From NCBI GenBank assembly GCA_027067085.1, contig JAMOMM010000495.1, forward strand, positions 1 through 6,224: a stretch of 6,224 nucleotides of DNA, read 5' to 3'. Positions 1 to 5,013 of the stretch are shown here, in pieces; positions within the stretch are counted from its first letter, which is position 1, and the number at the start of each line of letters is the position of its first letter. The notes beneath the pieces were generated by a model. That model saw only the letters and a program-made list of their open reading frames with translations, did no database searches and was not told where the DNA came from. A program made the position numbers and the translations under genes. Source of the DNA: Hyphomicrobiales bacterium. Its GTDB lineage: Bacteria > Pseudomonadota > Alphaproteobacteria > Rhizobiales > Aestuariivirgaceae.

Positions 1-138
1 CTGAAGTCAGGAAAATATTTAAATAACAAAGACTTACCTAATGCCCACGAAGTTTTAAAAGCAGCCGCATTTACTTATGTTGCCGCTGCTTTGACCAGCC
101 TTTTAGATGTCACTCGATGGATTCGTTTACTGCGTTAA
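1..138 (+). CDS. YugP-like neutral zinc metallopeptidase, C-terminal end only (partial)
   Basis: An open frame enters from the left edge and gives the last 45 residues of a protein ending in TAA at 136-138. The tail, with an EVLKAAAFTYVAAAL-type stretch followed by a hydrophobic segment and a basic Arg-rich end, resembles the conserved C-terminus of the YugP family (Pfam Zn_peptidase_2). That family consists of membrane-bound proteins with an HExxH zinc site. The catalytic motif lies upstream and cannot be seen here, so activity cannot be judged. The hydrophobic stretch (about residues 22-36 of the visible part) would be the last membrane helix. The physiological substrate of this family is not established. 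The family call comes from recognising the tail only; another membrane protein with a similar end is possible. Confidence 0.7.
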   Translation: MKSGKYLNNKDLPNAHEVLKAAAFTYVAAALTSLLDVTRWIRLLR

Positions 139-244
139 ACCGCCCAGCATTGTTGTAAAAAAAAATGCATTCAATTTACCAGATATTATCTTTTTTTGAT
201 TTAGAATAATATTCTGTGGGCAGTGCTAGTTTAAAAGAAAAAAA
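139..244. other. AT-rich intergenic gap upstream of the PilZ gene
   Basis: This 106-bp gap is very AT-rich, with an A9 run and a T7 run. It should contain the end of the upstream transcript and the promoter of the PilZ gene. TAGAAT at 202-207 would do as a -10 element, but no matching -35 lies at normal spacing. A 5-bp stem (147-151 with 164-168) is too weak to call a terminator. No clear Shine-Dalgarno precedes ATG 245; only an A-rich AAAAGAAA stretch is present. Confidence 0.4.
203..215. promoter_or_regulatory. Short inverted repeat upstream of the PilZ gene (possible operator)
   Basis: AGAAT-AAT-ATTCT is a perfect 5-bp inverted repeat with a 3-base centre, ending 29 bases before the PilZ start codon. 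It overlaps the only plausible -10-like hexamer (TAGAAT, 202-207), a usual position for a repressor site. It does not match a regulator site I can name with confidence. In such AT-rich DNA a repeat this short could arise by chance. Confidence 0.25.
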
Positions 245-1597
245 ATGACTGAAGAAACGCCACTATTTGGGCAAGGAAGTGCTCCTTCAAAACGAACGCA
301 ACAGCGTCCCGCTTTCGCGCGCCCTGACAATGGGCAAATTAGCCGTGGTCGTCACAATGATGGCAAAATGCCAATCAAAATGCCAAGCCAAGCTGCCAAT
401 CAAAAAGCTGTTTTGGCAACGCCGCCACCGCTTGGTGTATCAGGCAAAGCATTACGTAAAAACTGCGATCCGCAAAAGGTTCAACTGGCAACAAGTCCTG
501 CACCTGACGCAAATAGAGTGCCCGCTACGGCACCAAACAATCCTAATTTAGCAACTCAGCAACAAAGCATTGCTCAACGGCAAGCCCAGCAACAGGCTGC
601 ACAACAGCAAGCTCTAGTCCAACAGCAAGCTTTGGCCCAACAACAAATTCTTGCACAGCAACAAGCATTAGCTCAGCAACAATTGTTAGCTCAGCAGCAG
701 GCGCAACAATTAGCCCAACAACAGGCTCAACGACAGGTTCAACAACAAGTGGGGCAATTGGGAACATGCAATCCAGCAACCATATGCTCGCCAGAATTGA
801 ACCCACCAGCGGTTCCCCATCCAGCACCCTGCCCTCCAGTTGATGCGCCAATGGTAGCAACACCCCCAACTCCACAGGTGCAACCTCAAATTCAAACGGC
901 CCCTGCGCCAGCGCAGCCACCGCAAACGTCAAGTCAGCCAGCGTTAGCACAACCTACGGCACCTCTGACTACTGCACCTCTGGCAGCAACGCCAGAAACG
1001 GGGCAGACTGAACAAACTGCAGCCGTTCAGCCGCCTCATGTTTTAGCTCAACAACAAGCAGCACTTGCAGCGCAAATGGTGCCACCAGTTAGCATTCCAG
1101 TTGCAACACCACCAACGGCCCCGTTAATTTCTCCACAAGTTGGCATCGTGCAACCTGTCGCTAATCAGGCTGTTGTCAATCAGGGCAATTTGGCAGGACA
1201 AGCTAGTTTATCGGGACACCCCCCTTTAGCAGCGCAAACTGCGGGCATAGCTCCTCAAACGGGCGCTGACGTGCCTGTTCCACCTGTCGCTGGCGCACCT
1301 GTTTCGATGCCTCCTGTTGCTCAAACTGGCAATGAAGAAGACCGAACAGAACGAAGAAAACGCACCTTAAAAGGTGGCGTCATTATTTTGCCAGGACACA
1401 TGCGATCATCATACGCCTGTAAAATTCGCAATGAATCAAACGGCGGTGTTATGTTGGCACTACCCAACACCGCAGTCATTCCTAACGAGTTCTTTCTTAT
1501 GCGCGACAGCGATCCGGGGCGACAAACACCGTGCCGTGTAGCTTGGCGTACTGCCGATAAACTTGGGGTTCAATTTGTCCTGGCTCTAAGCAACTAG
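245..1597 (+). CDS. PilZ-domain protein with long Gln/Pro/Ala-rich disordered N-terminal region
   Basis: This 450-residue protein has two parts. Residues 1-360 are low complexity: a basic, polar head (1-100), a glutamine-rich stretch (105-169) containing five hexapeptide repeats of form xLxQQQ at 123-152, then a Pro/Ala/Gln/Thr/Val-rich linker (180-360). Residues 363-448 form a PilZ domain: R367xxxR371 precedes the first strand, N396-x-S398-x-x-G401 matches the [D/N]xSxxG signature, and a CRVAWRTADKLGVQF strand pair closes the barrel. PilZ domains with both motifs commonly bind cyclic di-GMP and regulate motility, exopolysaccharide or cell-cycle functions. Binding here is inferred from motifs only. 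No signal peptide or membrane helix is visible, so it is probably cytoplasmic. Cysteines at 74, 175, 181 and 196 are unusual for such a linker. The gene stands alone on its strand, so context gives no pathway. The start is the first ATG of the frame and lacks a good ribosome site; a later start would shorten only the disordered part. No diguanylate cyclase or phosphodiesterase domain is fused. Confidence 0.85.
   Translation: MTEETPLFGQGSAPSKRTQQRPAFARPDNGQISRGRHNDGKMPIKMPSQAANQKAVLATPPPLGVSGKALRKNCDPQKVQLATSPAPDANRVPATAPNNPNLATQQQSIAQRQAQQQAAQQQALVQQQALAQQQILAQQQALAQQQLLAQQQAQQLAQQQAQRQVQQQVGQLGTCNPATICSPELNPPAVPHPAPCPPVDAPMVATPPTPQVQPQIQTAPAPAQPPQTSSQPALAQPTAPLTTAPLAATPETGQTEQTAAVQPPHVLAQQQAALAAQMVPPVSIPVATPPTAPLISPQVGIVQPVANQAVVNQGNLAGQASLSGHPPLAAQTAGIAPQTGADVPVPPVAGAPVSMPPVAQTGNEEDRTERRKRTLKGGVIILPGHMRSSYACKIRNESNGGVMLALPNTAVIPNEFFLMRDSDPGRQTPCRVAWRTADKLGVQFVLALSN
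611..700 (+). repeat. Five tandem 18-bp coding repeats (xLxQQQ) inside the PilZ gene
   Basis: Five consecutive in-frame 18-bp units lie at 611-628, 629-646, 647-664, 665-682 and 683-700. They encode ALVQQQ, ALAQQQ, ILAQQQ, ALAQQQ and LLAQQQ. The units differ at several synonymous positions (gct/gca/att/ttg first codon, caa/cag), so they are not a recent slippage product. The protein pattern has been kept while the DNA diverged. Less regular CAA/CAG-rich sequence continues on both sides (about 557-751). Confidence 0.9.
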
Positions 1598-1643
1598 AGT
1601 CAGTCTGATTTACACTGAACCAGAACTTCCCATTTAAGACATT

Positions 1644-1662
1644 GATAATATTGAATATTATC
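1644..1662. repeat. Perfect 19-bp AT-rich palindrome between convergent genes
   Basis: GATAATATT-G-AATATTATC is a perfect inverted repeat with 9-bp arms and a single central base. A one-base loop makes a stable RNA hairpin unlikely, so a protein-binding dyad fits better. It lies 46 bases after the PilZ stop codon and 50 bases beyond the DUF1737 stop, just before the hairpin at 1665-1702. The half-site with flank ATATTATCTT (1655-1664) recurs upstream of the PilZ gene at 183-192. The binding protein, if any, is unknown. Confidence 0.5.
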
Positions 1663-1664
1663 TT

Positions 1665-1702
1665 ACACTTGCGTTTCAAACAAAACATGAAACGCTTAGT
1701 GT
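1665..1702. terminator. Hairpin between convergent PilZ and DUF1737 genes, probable bidirectional terminator
   Basis: GCGTTTCA (1671-1678) pairs with TGAAACGC (1688-1695) around a 9-base A-rich loop. ACAC (1665-1668) pairs with GTGT (1699-1702) after a small internal loop (TT against TTA). On the plus strand a T-rich stretch follows after about ten bases (1710-1722), but there is no immediate U tract. On the minus strand the hairpin begins 11 bases beyond the DUF1737 stop codon and has no U tract. Its place between two converging genes supports a shared terminator; the imperfect tails limit confidence. Confidence 0.5.
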
Positions 1703-1712
1703 TCAGTCGCTT

Positions 1713-1883
1713 TTATTTCTTTAAAACCACCGCTTGAGCAACAATGTTAACACCATCATTGCAGGTTATTGCTGGTGAGCCATAAAGCTCATAACCATCG
1801 GCTAATGTGTCAGAGATACGTTGGCAAAAGGCGTGATCGTCTGGCCCCGTAATGAGCTTATAGGCAAGCTTTTCTGTCGTCAT
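1713..1883 (-). CDS. DUF1737 small protein (56 aa)
   Basis: A 56-residue protein starts with MTTEKLAYKLITGPDDHAFC and carries the YELYGSPAIT segment (residues 31-40) and a C-terminal VAQAVVLKK. This matches the small DUF1737 family as I know it: a YKL(V/I)TGPDD start, a GWxLYGxPA-like centre and a closing QA(V/L) strand, usually 50-70 residues long. The gene lies two bases downstream of the methyltransferase stop codon. AAGAAG just before that stop serves as a ribosome site, so translation is probably coupled. No catalytic residues, signal peptide or membrane helix are visible, and the family's biochemical function is unknown to me. It is the last gene of the holC operon and is followed by the convergent-gene hairpin. 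Confidence 0.82.
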   Translation of the reverse strand: MTTEKLAYKLITGPDDHAFCQRISDTLADGYELYGSPAITCNDGVNIVAQAVVLKK

Positions 1884-1885
1884 TT

Positions 1886-2584
1886 TTAAATCTTCTTTTT
1901 ATATAAAATACGGAAATGAGGAATTGTGCGTTCACCAACGGCTTCTATTTCCTCAAAACTTTCTACAGATAAATACGCATCAAAAGCTGAAACTTCTGTA
2001 GGTGAAATTGGCCATGGAGGACCAGAAGGGGCTACGCCATCGGCAATTGATCGGCAAATCACCAACAATGAGCCACCTGGCTTGACCAATTGAGCCACTT
2101 TTTCAAATGCCGCAGCACGCAACTCTCCTTTTAAAGCTTGGATCGTATAAGTCTCATGAACAAAGTCAAAACCCTCAATCCATTCAGAAGGTGGATTAAA
2201 TAAATCTGCTTGCTGAAAAGCAATTTCATCATTTTTATGGCGCTTCTTGGCCCATTCTACCGCCGTGTTTGATACATCAAACGCGGTTGTTTTATACCCT
2301 GCCTCATGCAAAGCCAGCGCATTATCACCAAGACCGCACCCCACATCCAACGCCATTAAACCCTTTGGTTGAGGGTTTTGCGATAACCACTCAACTAAAG
2401 CTTTATGAGGATTTCCTGCCCATGGCACTTTGGCAACATCGCCTTGTGCGGCATCATACAAATCTTCAAACCAATCGAGCGGTTTTCCACTGCTTTCGCT
2501 TTTTTCTTGAAAGCGACCTGCATTTTGTTTGCCAGCTTGCCGTCGTAAAGCAAAATCATCTGTACTATCTGTCTTGTCTGTCAT
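1886..2584 (-). CDS. Class I SAM-dependent methyltransferase, substrate unknown
   Basis: This 232-residue protein has a Rossmann-type methyltransferase core. Motif I is ALDVGCGLG at 78-86, the acidic residue ending strand 2 is D103 in AFDVS, D127 lies in the QQADLF segment that usually contacts the adenine, and the strand-5 turn LVKPGGSLLVI is at 166-176. The N-terminal DWFEDLYDAAQGD segment (37-49) and HETYTIQAL (143-151) resemble small-molecule methyltransferases near the TPMT/TehB-like groups, but I cannot name the substrate. The chosen start is ATG 2582-2584, one base after the holC stop. An in-frame ATG at 2639-2641 would add 19 residues rich in Lys and Met and overlap holC by 56 bases, which is less likely. 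No membrane segment is seen, so it should be cytoplasmic. It sits between holC and the DUF1737 gene in a tightly packed operon. Confidence 0.85.
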   Translation of the reverse strand: MTDKTDSTDDFALRRQAGKQNAGRFQEKSESSGKPLDWFEDLYDAAQGDVAKVPWAGNPHKALVEWLSQNPQPKGLMALDVGCGLGDNALALHEAGYKTTAFDVSNTAVEWAKKRHKNDEIAFQQADLFNPPSEWIEGFDFVHETYTIQALKGELRAAAFEKVAQLVKPGGSLLVICRSIADGVAPSGPPWPISPTEVSAFDAYLSVESFEEIEAVGERTIPHFRILYKKKI

Positions 2585-2585
2585 T

Positions 2586-3035
2586 TTATGCTTTCTTTTC
2601 CCAACGACCATTTCCATCTTGGCGCCAGTAAGTAATTTCAAGGTCTGTGTCTTTTAATTTTTTCCACTGCTCACGGGCATGGAGAACAGCGCCTTCATCA
2701 TTACCATCAAATATATAAATTGTGCGCTCAAAGCTTTGCGGAGATGCCGCCGTTGTGCCATTCACACAAAATCGCACATGGGCTTTGTTTGGGGTTTCAT
2801 CATCACTACACAGCCAAATTGGCTGATGTTCACCGTTTCCAGTGACTTGCGAGCCGTGGGCTAAAAACGCATCTTCGCGCCACGTCCAAATTTGGCTGGA
2901 TAAAGAAGAGACGTTTTCCTCATTATCTGTTTGCACCACCGCGCGCCACCCGCGCTGCAAGGTTTTATCCAGTAAAAGCGGTAGAACCTGCTCTAACTTT
3001 TGGTGTTCAAGATGGTAAAATAAAACTTCGCTCAT
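2586..3035 (-). CDS. holC: DNA polymerase III chi subunit (HolC)
   Basis: Chi is an accessory subunit of the replicative clamp-loader complex. It binds the C-terminal tail of single-stranded DNA-binding protein and helps keep the loader at the lagging strand. This 149-residue protein shows the family hallmarks: the N-terminal VLFYHLE strand (4-10), LLDKTLQRGWRAVVQ (21-35), the highly conserved IWTWREDAFLAHG block (49-61) and QPIWL (71-75), followed by the FCVNGTTA and IYIFDGND segments. Length is normal for alphaproteobacterial HolC. The start at ATG 3033-3035 is preceded by GGAT about eight bases upstream. An in-frame ATG 36 bases further up would add a tail not typical of the family. In many alphaproteobacteria holC follows pepA; here no pepA precedes it and it appears to be first in its operon. 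HolD (psi), its partner in E. coli, is often not detectable in this class. Confidence 0.92.
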   Translation of the reverse strand: MSEVLFYHLEHQKLEQVLPLLLDKTLQRGWRAVVQTDNEENVSSLSSQIWTWREDAFLAHGSQVTGNGEHQPIWLCSDDETPNKAHVRFCVNGTTAASPQSFERTIYIFDGNDEGAVLHAREQWKKLKDTDLEITYWRQDGNGRWEKKA

Positions 3036-3239
3036 AGTGCTATCCAAACAAGACCTTGCCACTTTGGTCAAGTCAAGATGCTGTCATTTCGTTAAAATTC
3101 GGCATATACTTGAAAACTTCGCTGCTAGTCTCCAAATTAAAAACGTCATATTCACAAGTTAAAGAGAATACTTTGATCGCAGCAAATTGTGTGTTAGTAA
3201 GCCGCGAACTTATGTTTTTGGTTTTTTTGATGATTCTGG

Positions 3240-3268
3240 CTTCGCTGGTTTATCAGGCGAATTATAGA
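3240..3268 (+). promoter_or_regulatory. Candidate acpP promoter
   Basis: CTTCGC (3240-3245), a loose match to the alphaproteobacterial -35 CTTGAC, is followed after 17 bases by TATAGA (3263-3268), a fair -10. Transcription would start near 3275 and leave a leader of about 65 bases before acpP. TTGCAG (3274-3279) is another -35-like hexamer, but it lacks a good -10 at normal spacing. The call is tentative. Confidence 0.3.
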
Positions 3269-3326
3269 AGTTTTTGCAGTTTTTACTGTTGATTTGGATA
3301 GCATCCATAAATCAGCGTTACTATAA

Positions 3327-3334
3327 AGAGGAAG
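3327..3334 (+). promoter_or_regulatory. Strong ribosome binding site of acpP
   Basis: AGAGGAAG lies five bases before ATG 3340-3342. It fixes the acpP start there rather than at an in-frame ATG at 3274, which would add 22 residues unlike any ACP. A strong site suits a protein needed in high copy. Confidence 0.8.
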
Positions 3335-3339
3335 ATACT

Positions 3340-3576
3340 ATGAGCGACACAACAGAGCGGGTACAAAAGATTGTTATTGAACATCTTGGTGCTGAAGCTG
3401 ACAAAGTAAAACCTGAAGCAAGTTTCATTGATGATCTTGGCGCTGACAGCCTTGATACAGTTGAACTTGTTATGGCTTTTGAAGAAGAATTCGGTATCGA
3501 AATTCCTGATGATGCAGCTGAAACAATTCAAACTGTTGGCGATGCTGTTTCATTCATCGACAAAGCTTCTGCCTAA
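3340..3576 (+). CDS. acpP: Acyl carrier protein AcpP
   Basis: ACP carries growing acyl chains as thioesters on a phosphopantetheine arm and serves every enzyme of type II fatty-acid synthesis in the cytoplasm; it also donates acyl groups for lipid A and phospholipids. The 78-residue product has the expected size, strong acidity and four-helix layout. The modification site is S37 in the GADSLDTVELVMAFEEEFG block (DSL at 36-38; the acidic recognition helix follows). The IEIPDDAAETIQTVGDAV segment forms helices III-IV. Nothing needed for function is missing. It is preceded by a strong ribosome site and followed by a strong terminator, so it is probably expressed mainly from its own short transcript, separately from the downstream condensing enzyme. 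Confidence 0.98.
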   Translation: MSDTTERVQKIVIEHLGAEADKVKPEASFIDDLGADSLDTVELVMAFEEEFGIEIPDDAAETIQTVGDAVSFIDKASA

Positions 3577-3621
3577 TTAAGGCAATTTGCATGCAAGTCT
3601 TTGCACGTAAATAAAAAATTT

Positions 3622-3659
3622 CGGGCGATTGGGCACTGTCTCAATCGCCCGTTTATATT
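3622..3659 (+). terminator. Rho-independent terminator after acpP
   Basis: CGGGCGATTG (3622-3631) pairs perfectly with CAATCGCCCG (3642-3651) around a 10-base loop, and TTTATATTT follows directly (3652-3660). The stem is GC-rich at its base, as expected for an intrinsic terminator. An A-run precedes it (3612-3618), so it could also work in the opposite direction. It begins 45 bases after the acpP stop codon and separates acpP from fabF. Confidence 0.85.
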
Positions 3660-3686
3660 TGACCAGATGGTTTTCTGGCTTATATC
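3659..3686 (+). promoter_or_regulatory. Candidate sigma-70-type promoter of fabF
   Basis: TTGACC (3659-3664) is a near-consensus -35, followed after 16 bases by TATATC (3681-3686) as -10. Transcription would start around 3693, about 28 bases before fabF. The -35 begins within the T-rich tail of the acpP terminator, an economical arrangement. It gives fabF-mltG a transcript of their own. A GGGA ribosome site (3710-3713) lies seven bases before the fabF ATG. Confidence 0.55.
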
Positions 3687-3720
3687 TAAAGTATTATTTC
3701 AAATTAGACGGGATTAAAAA

Positions 3721-4986
3721 ATGCGTAGAGTTGTTGTTACGGGCATTGGTATGGTGTCACCGCTGGCAGGTGATGTGGAAACAACTTGGAGCCGGTTGCT
3801 TGATGGCAAATCTGGCGCCGTTAAACTGACGAAGTTTGATACTGAAGATTACAAATGTAAAATCGCTTGCGAAGTTCCTTATGGTGATGGAACCGACGGC
3901 ACATTTAATCCTGATAAATATGTTCCTGCTAAAGAGCGCCGCCGAATTGATGACTTTATTACCCTAGGCTTATCGGCTGCAGCGCAAGCCGTTGCTGATT
4001 CTGGTTGGGAACCTCAAACTGATGAAGATCGTTGGAATACAGGTGTTCTCATCGGATCTGGTATTGGCGGTTTGCCTTCTATTGAAAAAACGTCGTTATT
4101 ATTAGCTGAAAAAGGTCCGCGCCGCGTTAGTCCGTTCTTTATCCCCGGTAGCCTAATCAATCTTGTTTCGGGCATGGTTTCAATTAAATACGGCTATAAA
4201 GGGCCAAATCACGCCGTTGTCACTGCTTGTTCAACAGGTTCACACGCCATTGGTGATGCCGCACGCATGGTGATGTTGGGCGATGCTGATGTCATGATTG
4301 CAGGTGGTGCAGAAGCCACCATTTGCCCCATCGGGTTTGCTGGATTTTTGGCAACACGGGCGCTATCCACGAACTTTAATGATGACCCAACAGCAGGTTC
4401 ACGCCCTTATGATAAAGACCGTGATGGTTTTGTAATGGGTGAAGGTTCTGGTATTTTGGTGCTTGAAGAACTTGAGCATGCAAAAGCGCGCGGCGCTAAA
4501 ATTTATGCCGAAGTTGTGGGCTATGGCATGTCTGGCGATGCTCACCACATCACGGCCCCTGCATCGGATGGCGATGGCGCTTATCGGTGCATGAAAACAG
4601 CGCTTAATCGCGCGGGCATCAATGCCGGCGACCTTGATTATGTCAACGCGCACGGCACCTCAACACCACTCGGTGATGAAATTGAATTGCGCGCGCTTGA
4701 ACGGGTAATGGAAGGCAAAGGAAAAGGCGTTTCCATGTCATCAACCAAATCTGCCATCGGCCATTTACTTGGTGCAGCAGGCGCTGTTGAGGCTATTTTT
4801 GGTGTCCTTGCTATTCGCGACAATGTGGTGCCGCCTACCCTTAATTTGCACAATCCATCGTTTGAAACAGACGTTGACCTTGTCCCGCTTAAAGCAAAAG
4901 AAAAGACCGTAAACACAGTTTTGTCTAATTCTTTTGGTTTTGGTGGAACCAACGCATCTATCGTTATGCGTCGGTTTAACGCCTAA
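3721..4986 (+). CDS. fabF: Beta-ketoacyl-ACP synthase II (FabF)
   Basis: FabF condenses malonyl-ACP with acyl-ACP, releasing CO2 and extending the fatty-acid chain by two carbons in the cytosolic type II pathway; it acts with the ACP encoded just upstream. The 421-residue product has full family length. The catalytic triad is present: C170 in VTACSTGSHAIGDA, H311 in NAHGTSTPLGD and H347 in SAIGHLLGAAGAVEA, with the conserved K343 next to the last. The glycine-rich SNSFGFGGTNAS close (402-413) and the GGAEA segment (195-199) are typical of KAS I/II enzymes. FabF rather than FabB is favoured by the MRRVVVTGIGMVSPLG-like start, the length and the acpP neighbour; the two are close relatives. The frame is intact, with no frameshift or missing motif. 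mltG follows after 27 bases without a terminator, so the two are probably cotranscribed. Confidence 0.97.
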   Translation: MRRVVVTGIGMVSPLAGDVETTWSRLLDGKSGAVKLTKFDTEDYKCKIACEVPYGDGTDGTFNPDKYVPAKERRRIDDFITLGLSAAAQAVADSGWEPQTDEDRWNTGVLIGSGIGGLPSIEKTSLLLAEKGPRRVSPFFIPGSLINLVSGMVSIKYGYKGPNHAVVTACSTGSHAIGDAARMVMLGDADVMIAGGAEATICPIGFAGFLATRALSTNFNDDPTAGSRPYDKDRDGFVMGEGSGILVLEELEHAKARGAKIYAEVVGYGMSGDAHHITAPASDGDGAYRCMKTALNRAGINAGDLDYVNAHGTSTPLGDEIELRALERVMEGKGKGVSMSSTKSAIGHLLGAAGAVEAIFGVLAIRDNVVPPTLNLHNPSFETDVDLVPLKAKEKTVNTVLSNSFGFGGTNASIVMRRFNA

Positions 4987-4998
4987 ACGGCAGAATTT

Positions 4999-5003
4999 AG
5001 GGA
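4999..5003 (+). promoter_or_regulatory. Ribosome binding site supporting the GTG start of mltG
   Basis: AGGGA lies ten bases before GTG 5014-5016. No in-frame ATG occurs between the fabF stop and the membrane helix. The first in-frame ATG (5092) would fall inside the helix and remove the basic cytoplasmic tail. The site therefore decides the start, although the spacing is slightly long. Confidence 0.6.
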
Positions 5004-5013
5004 CTACAAAGCG

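Larger units (their letters stand above)
3036..3339. other. Divergent intergenic region between holC and acpP
   Basis: These 304 bases should carry the promoters of two divergent transcripts, holC leftward and acpP rightward. The region is AT-rich, with a T7 run near 3222-3228. A 78-residue plus-strand open frame crosses it (3056-3292) but has no ribosome site and resembles no protein I know, so I do not call it. I see no confident promoter for holC. For acpP a moderate candidate is listed separately. No convincing long hairpin, riboswitch or RNA gene is visible. fabG, often found upstream of acpP in alphaproteobacteria, is absent. Confidence 0.6.

Noticed and set aside
147..168. Hairpin GCATT/AATGC after the metallopeptidase gene as a terminator
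   Set aside because: The stem is only 5 bp, the 12-base loop is mostly A, and no U tract follows immediately.
198..216. Possible Irr-type iron control element, from the sequence TTTAGAA...TTCT
   Set aside because: The known element has GAA and TTC arms three bases apart; here they are five apart and the right flank is GTG instead of AAA. The PilZ gene is also not an expected iron-regulon member.
543..950. 135-residue minus-strand open frame opposite the PilZ gene, with a hydrophobic Val/Leu/Ala-rich product
   Set aside because: It is the complement of the CAA/GCA-rich repeat coding region; the low-complexity plus strand creates stop-free reverse frames. There is no ribosome site or family resemblance.
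1614..1707. Long-range pairing of ACTGAAC (1614-1620) with GTTCAGT (1701-1707), suggesting a structured RNA enclosing the palindrome and hairpin
   Set aside because: Seven bases over this distance is expected by chance and there is no covariation evidence available here.
2269..2631. 120-residue plus-strand open frame across the methyltransferase
   Set aside because: It lies opposite a gene with clear SAM-binding motifs, and its His/Phe/Leu-rich product looks like reverse-complement noise.
3056..3292. 78-residue plus-strand open frame in the holC-acpP intergenic region
   Set aside because: No Shine-Dalgarno, no recognisable protein, overlap with the holC 5' end, and a position where two divergent promoters are expected.
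4399..4952. Two minus-strand open frames (84 and 104 residues) inside fabF
   Set aside because: They are opposite an intact, fully conserved fabF and show no own motifs or start signals.
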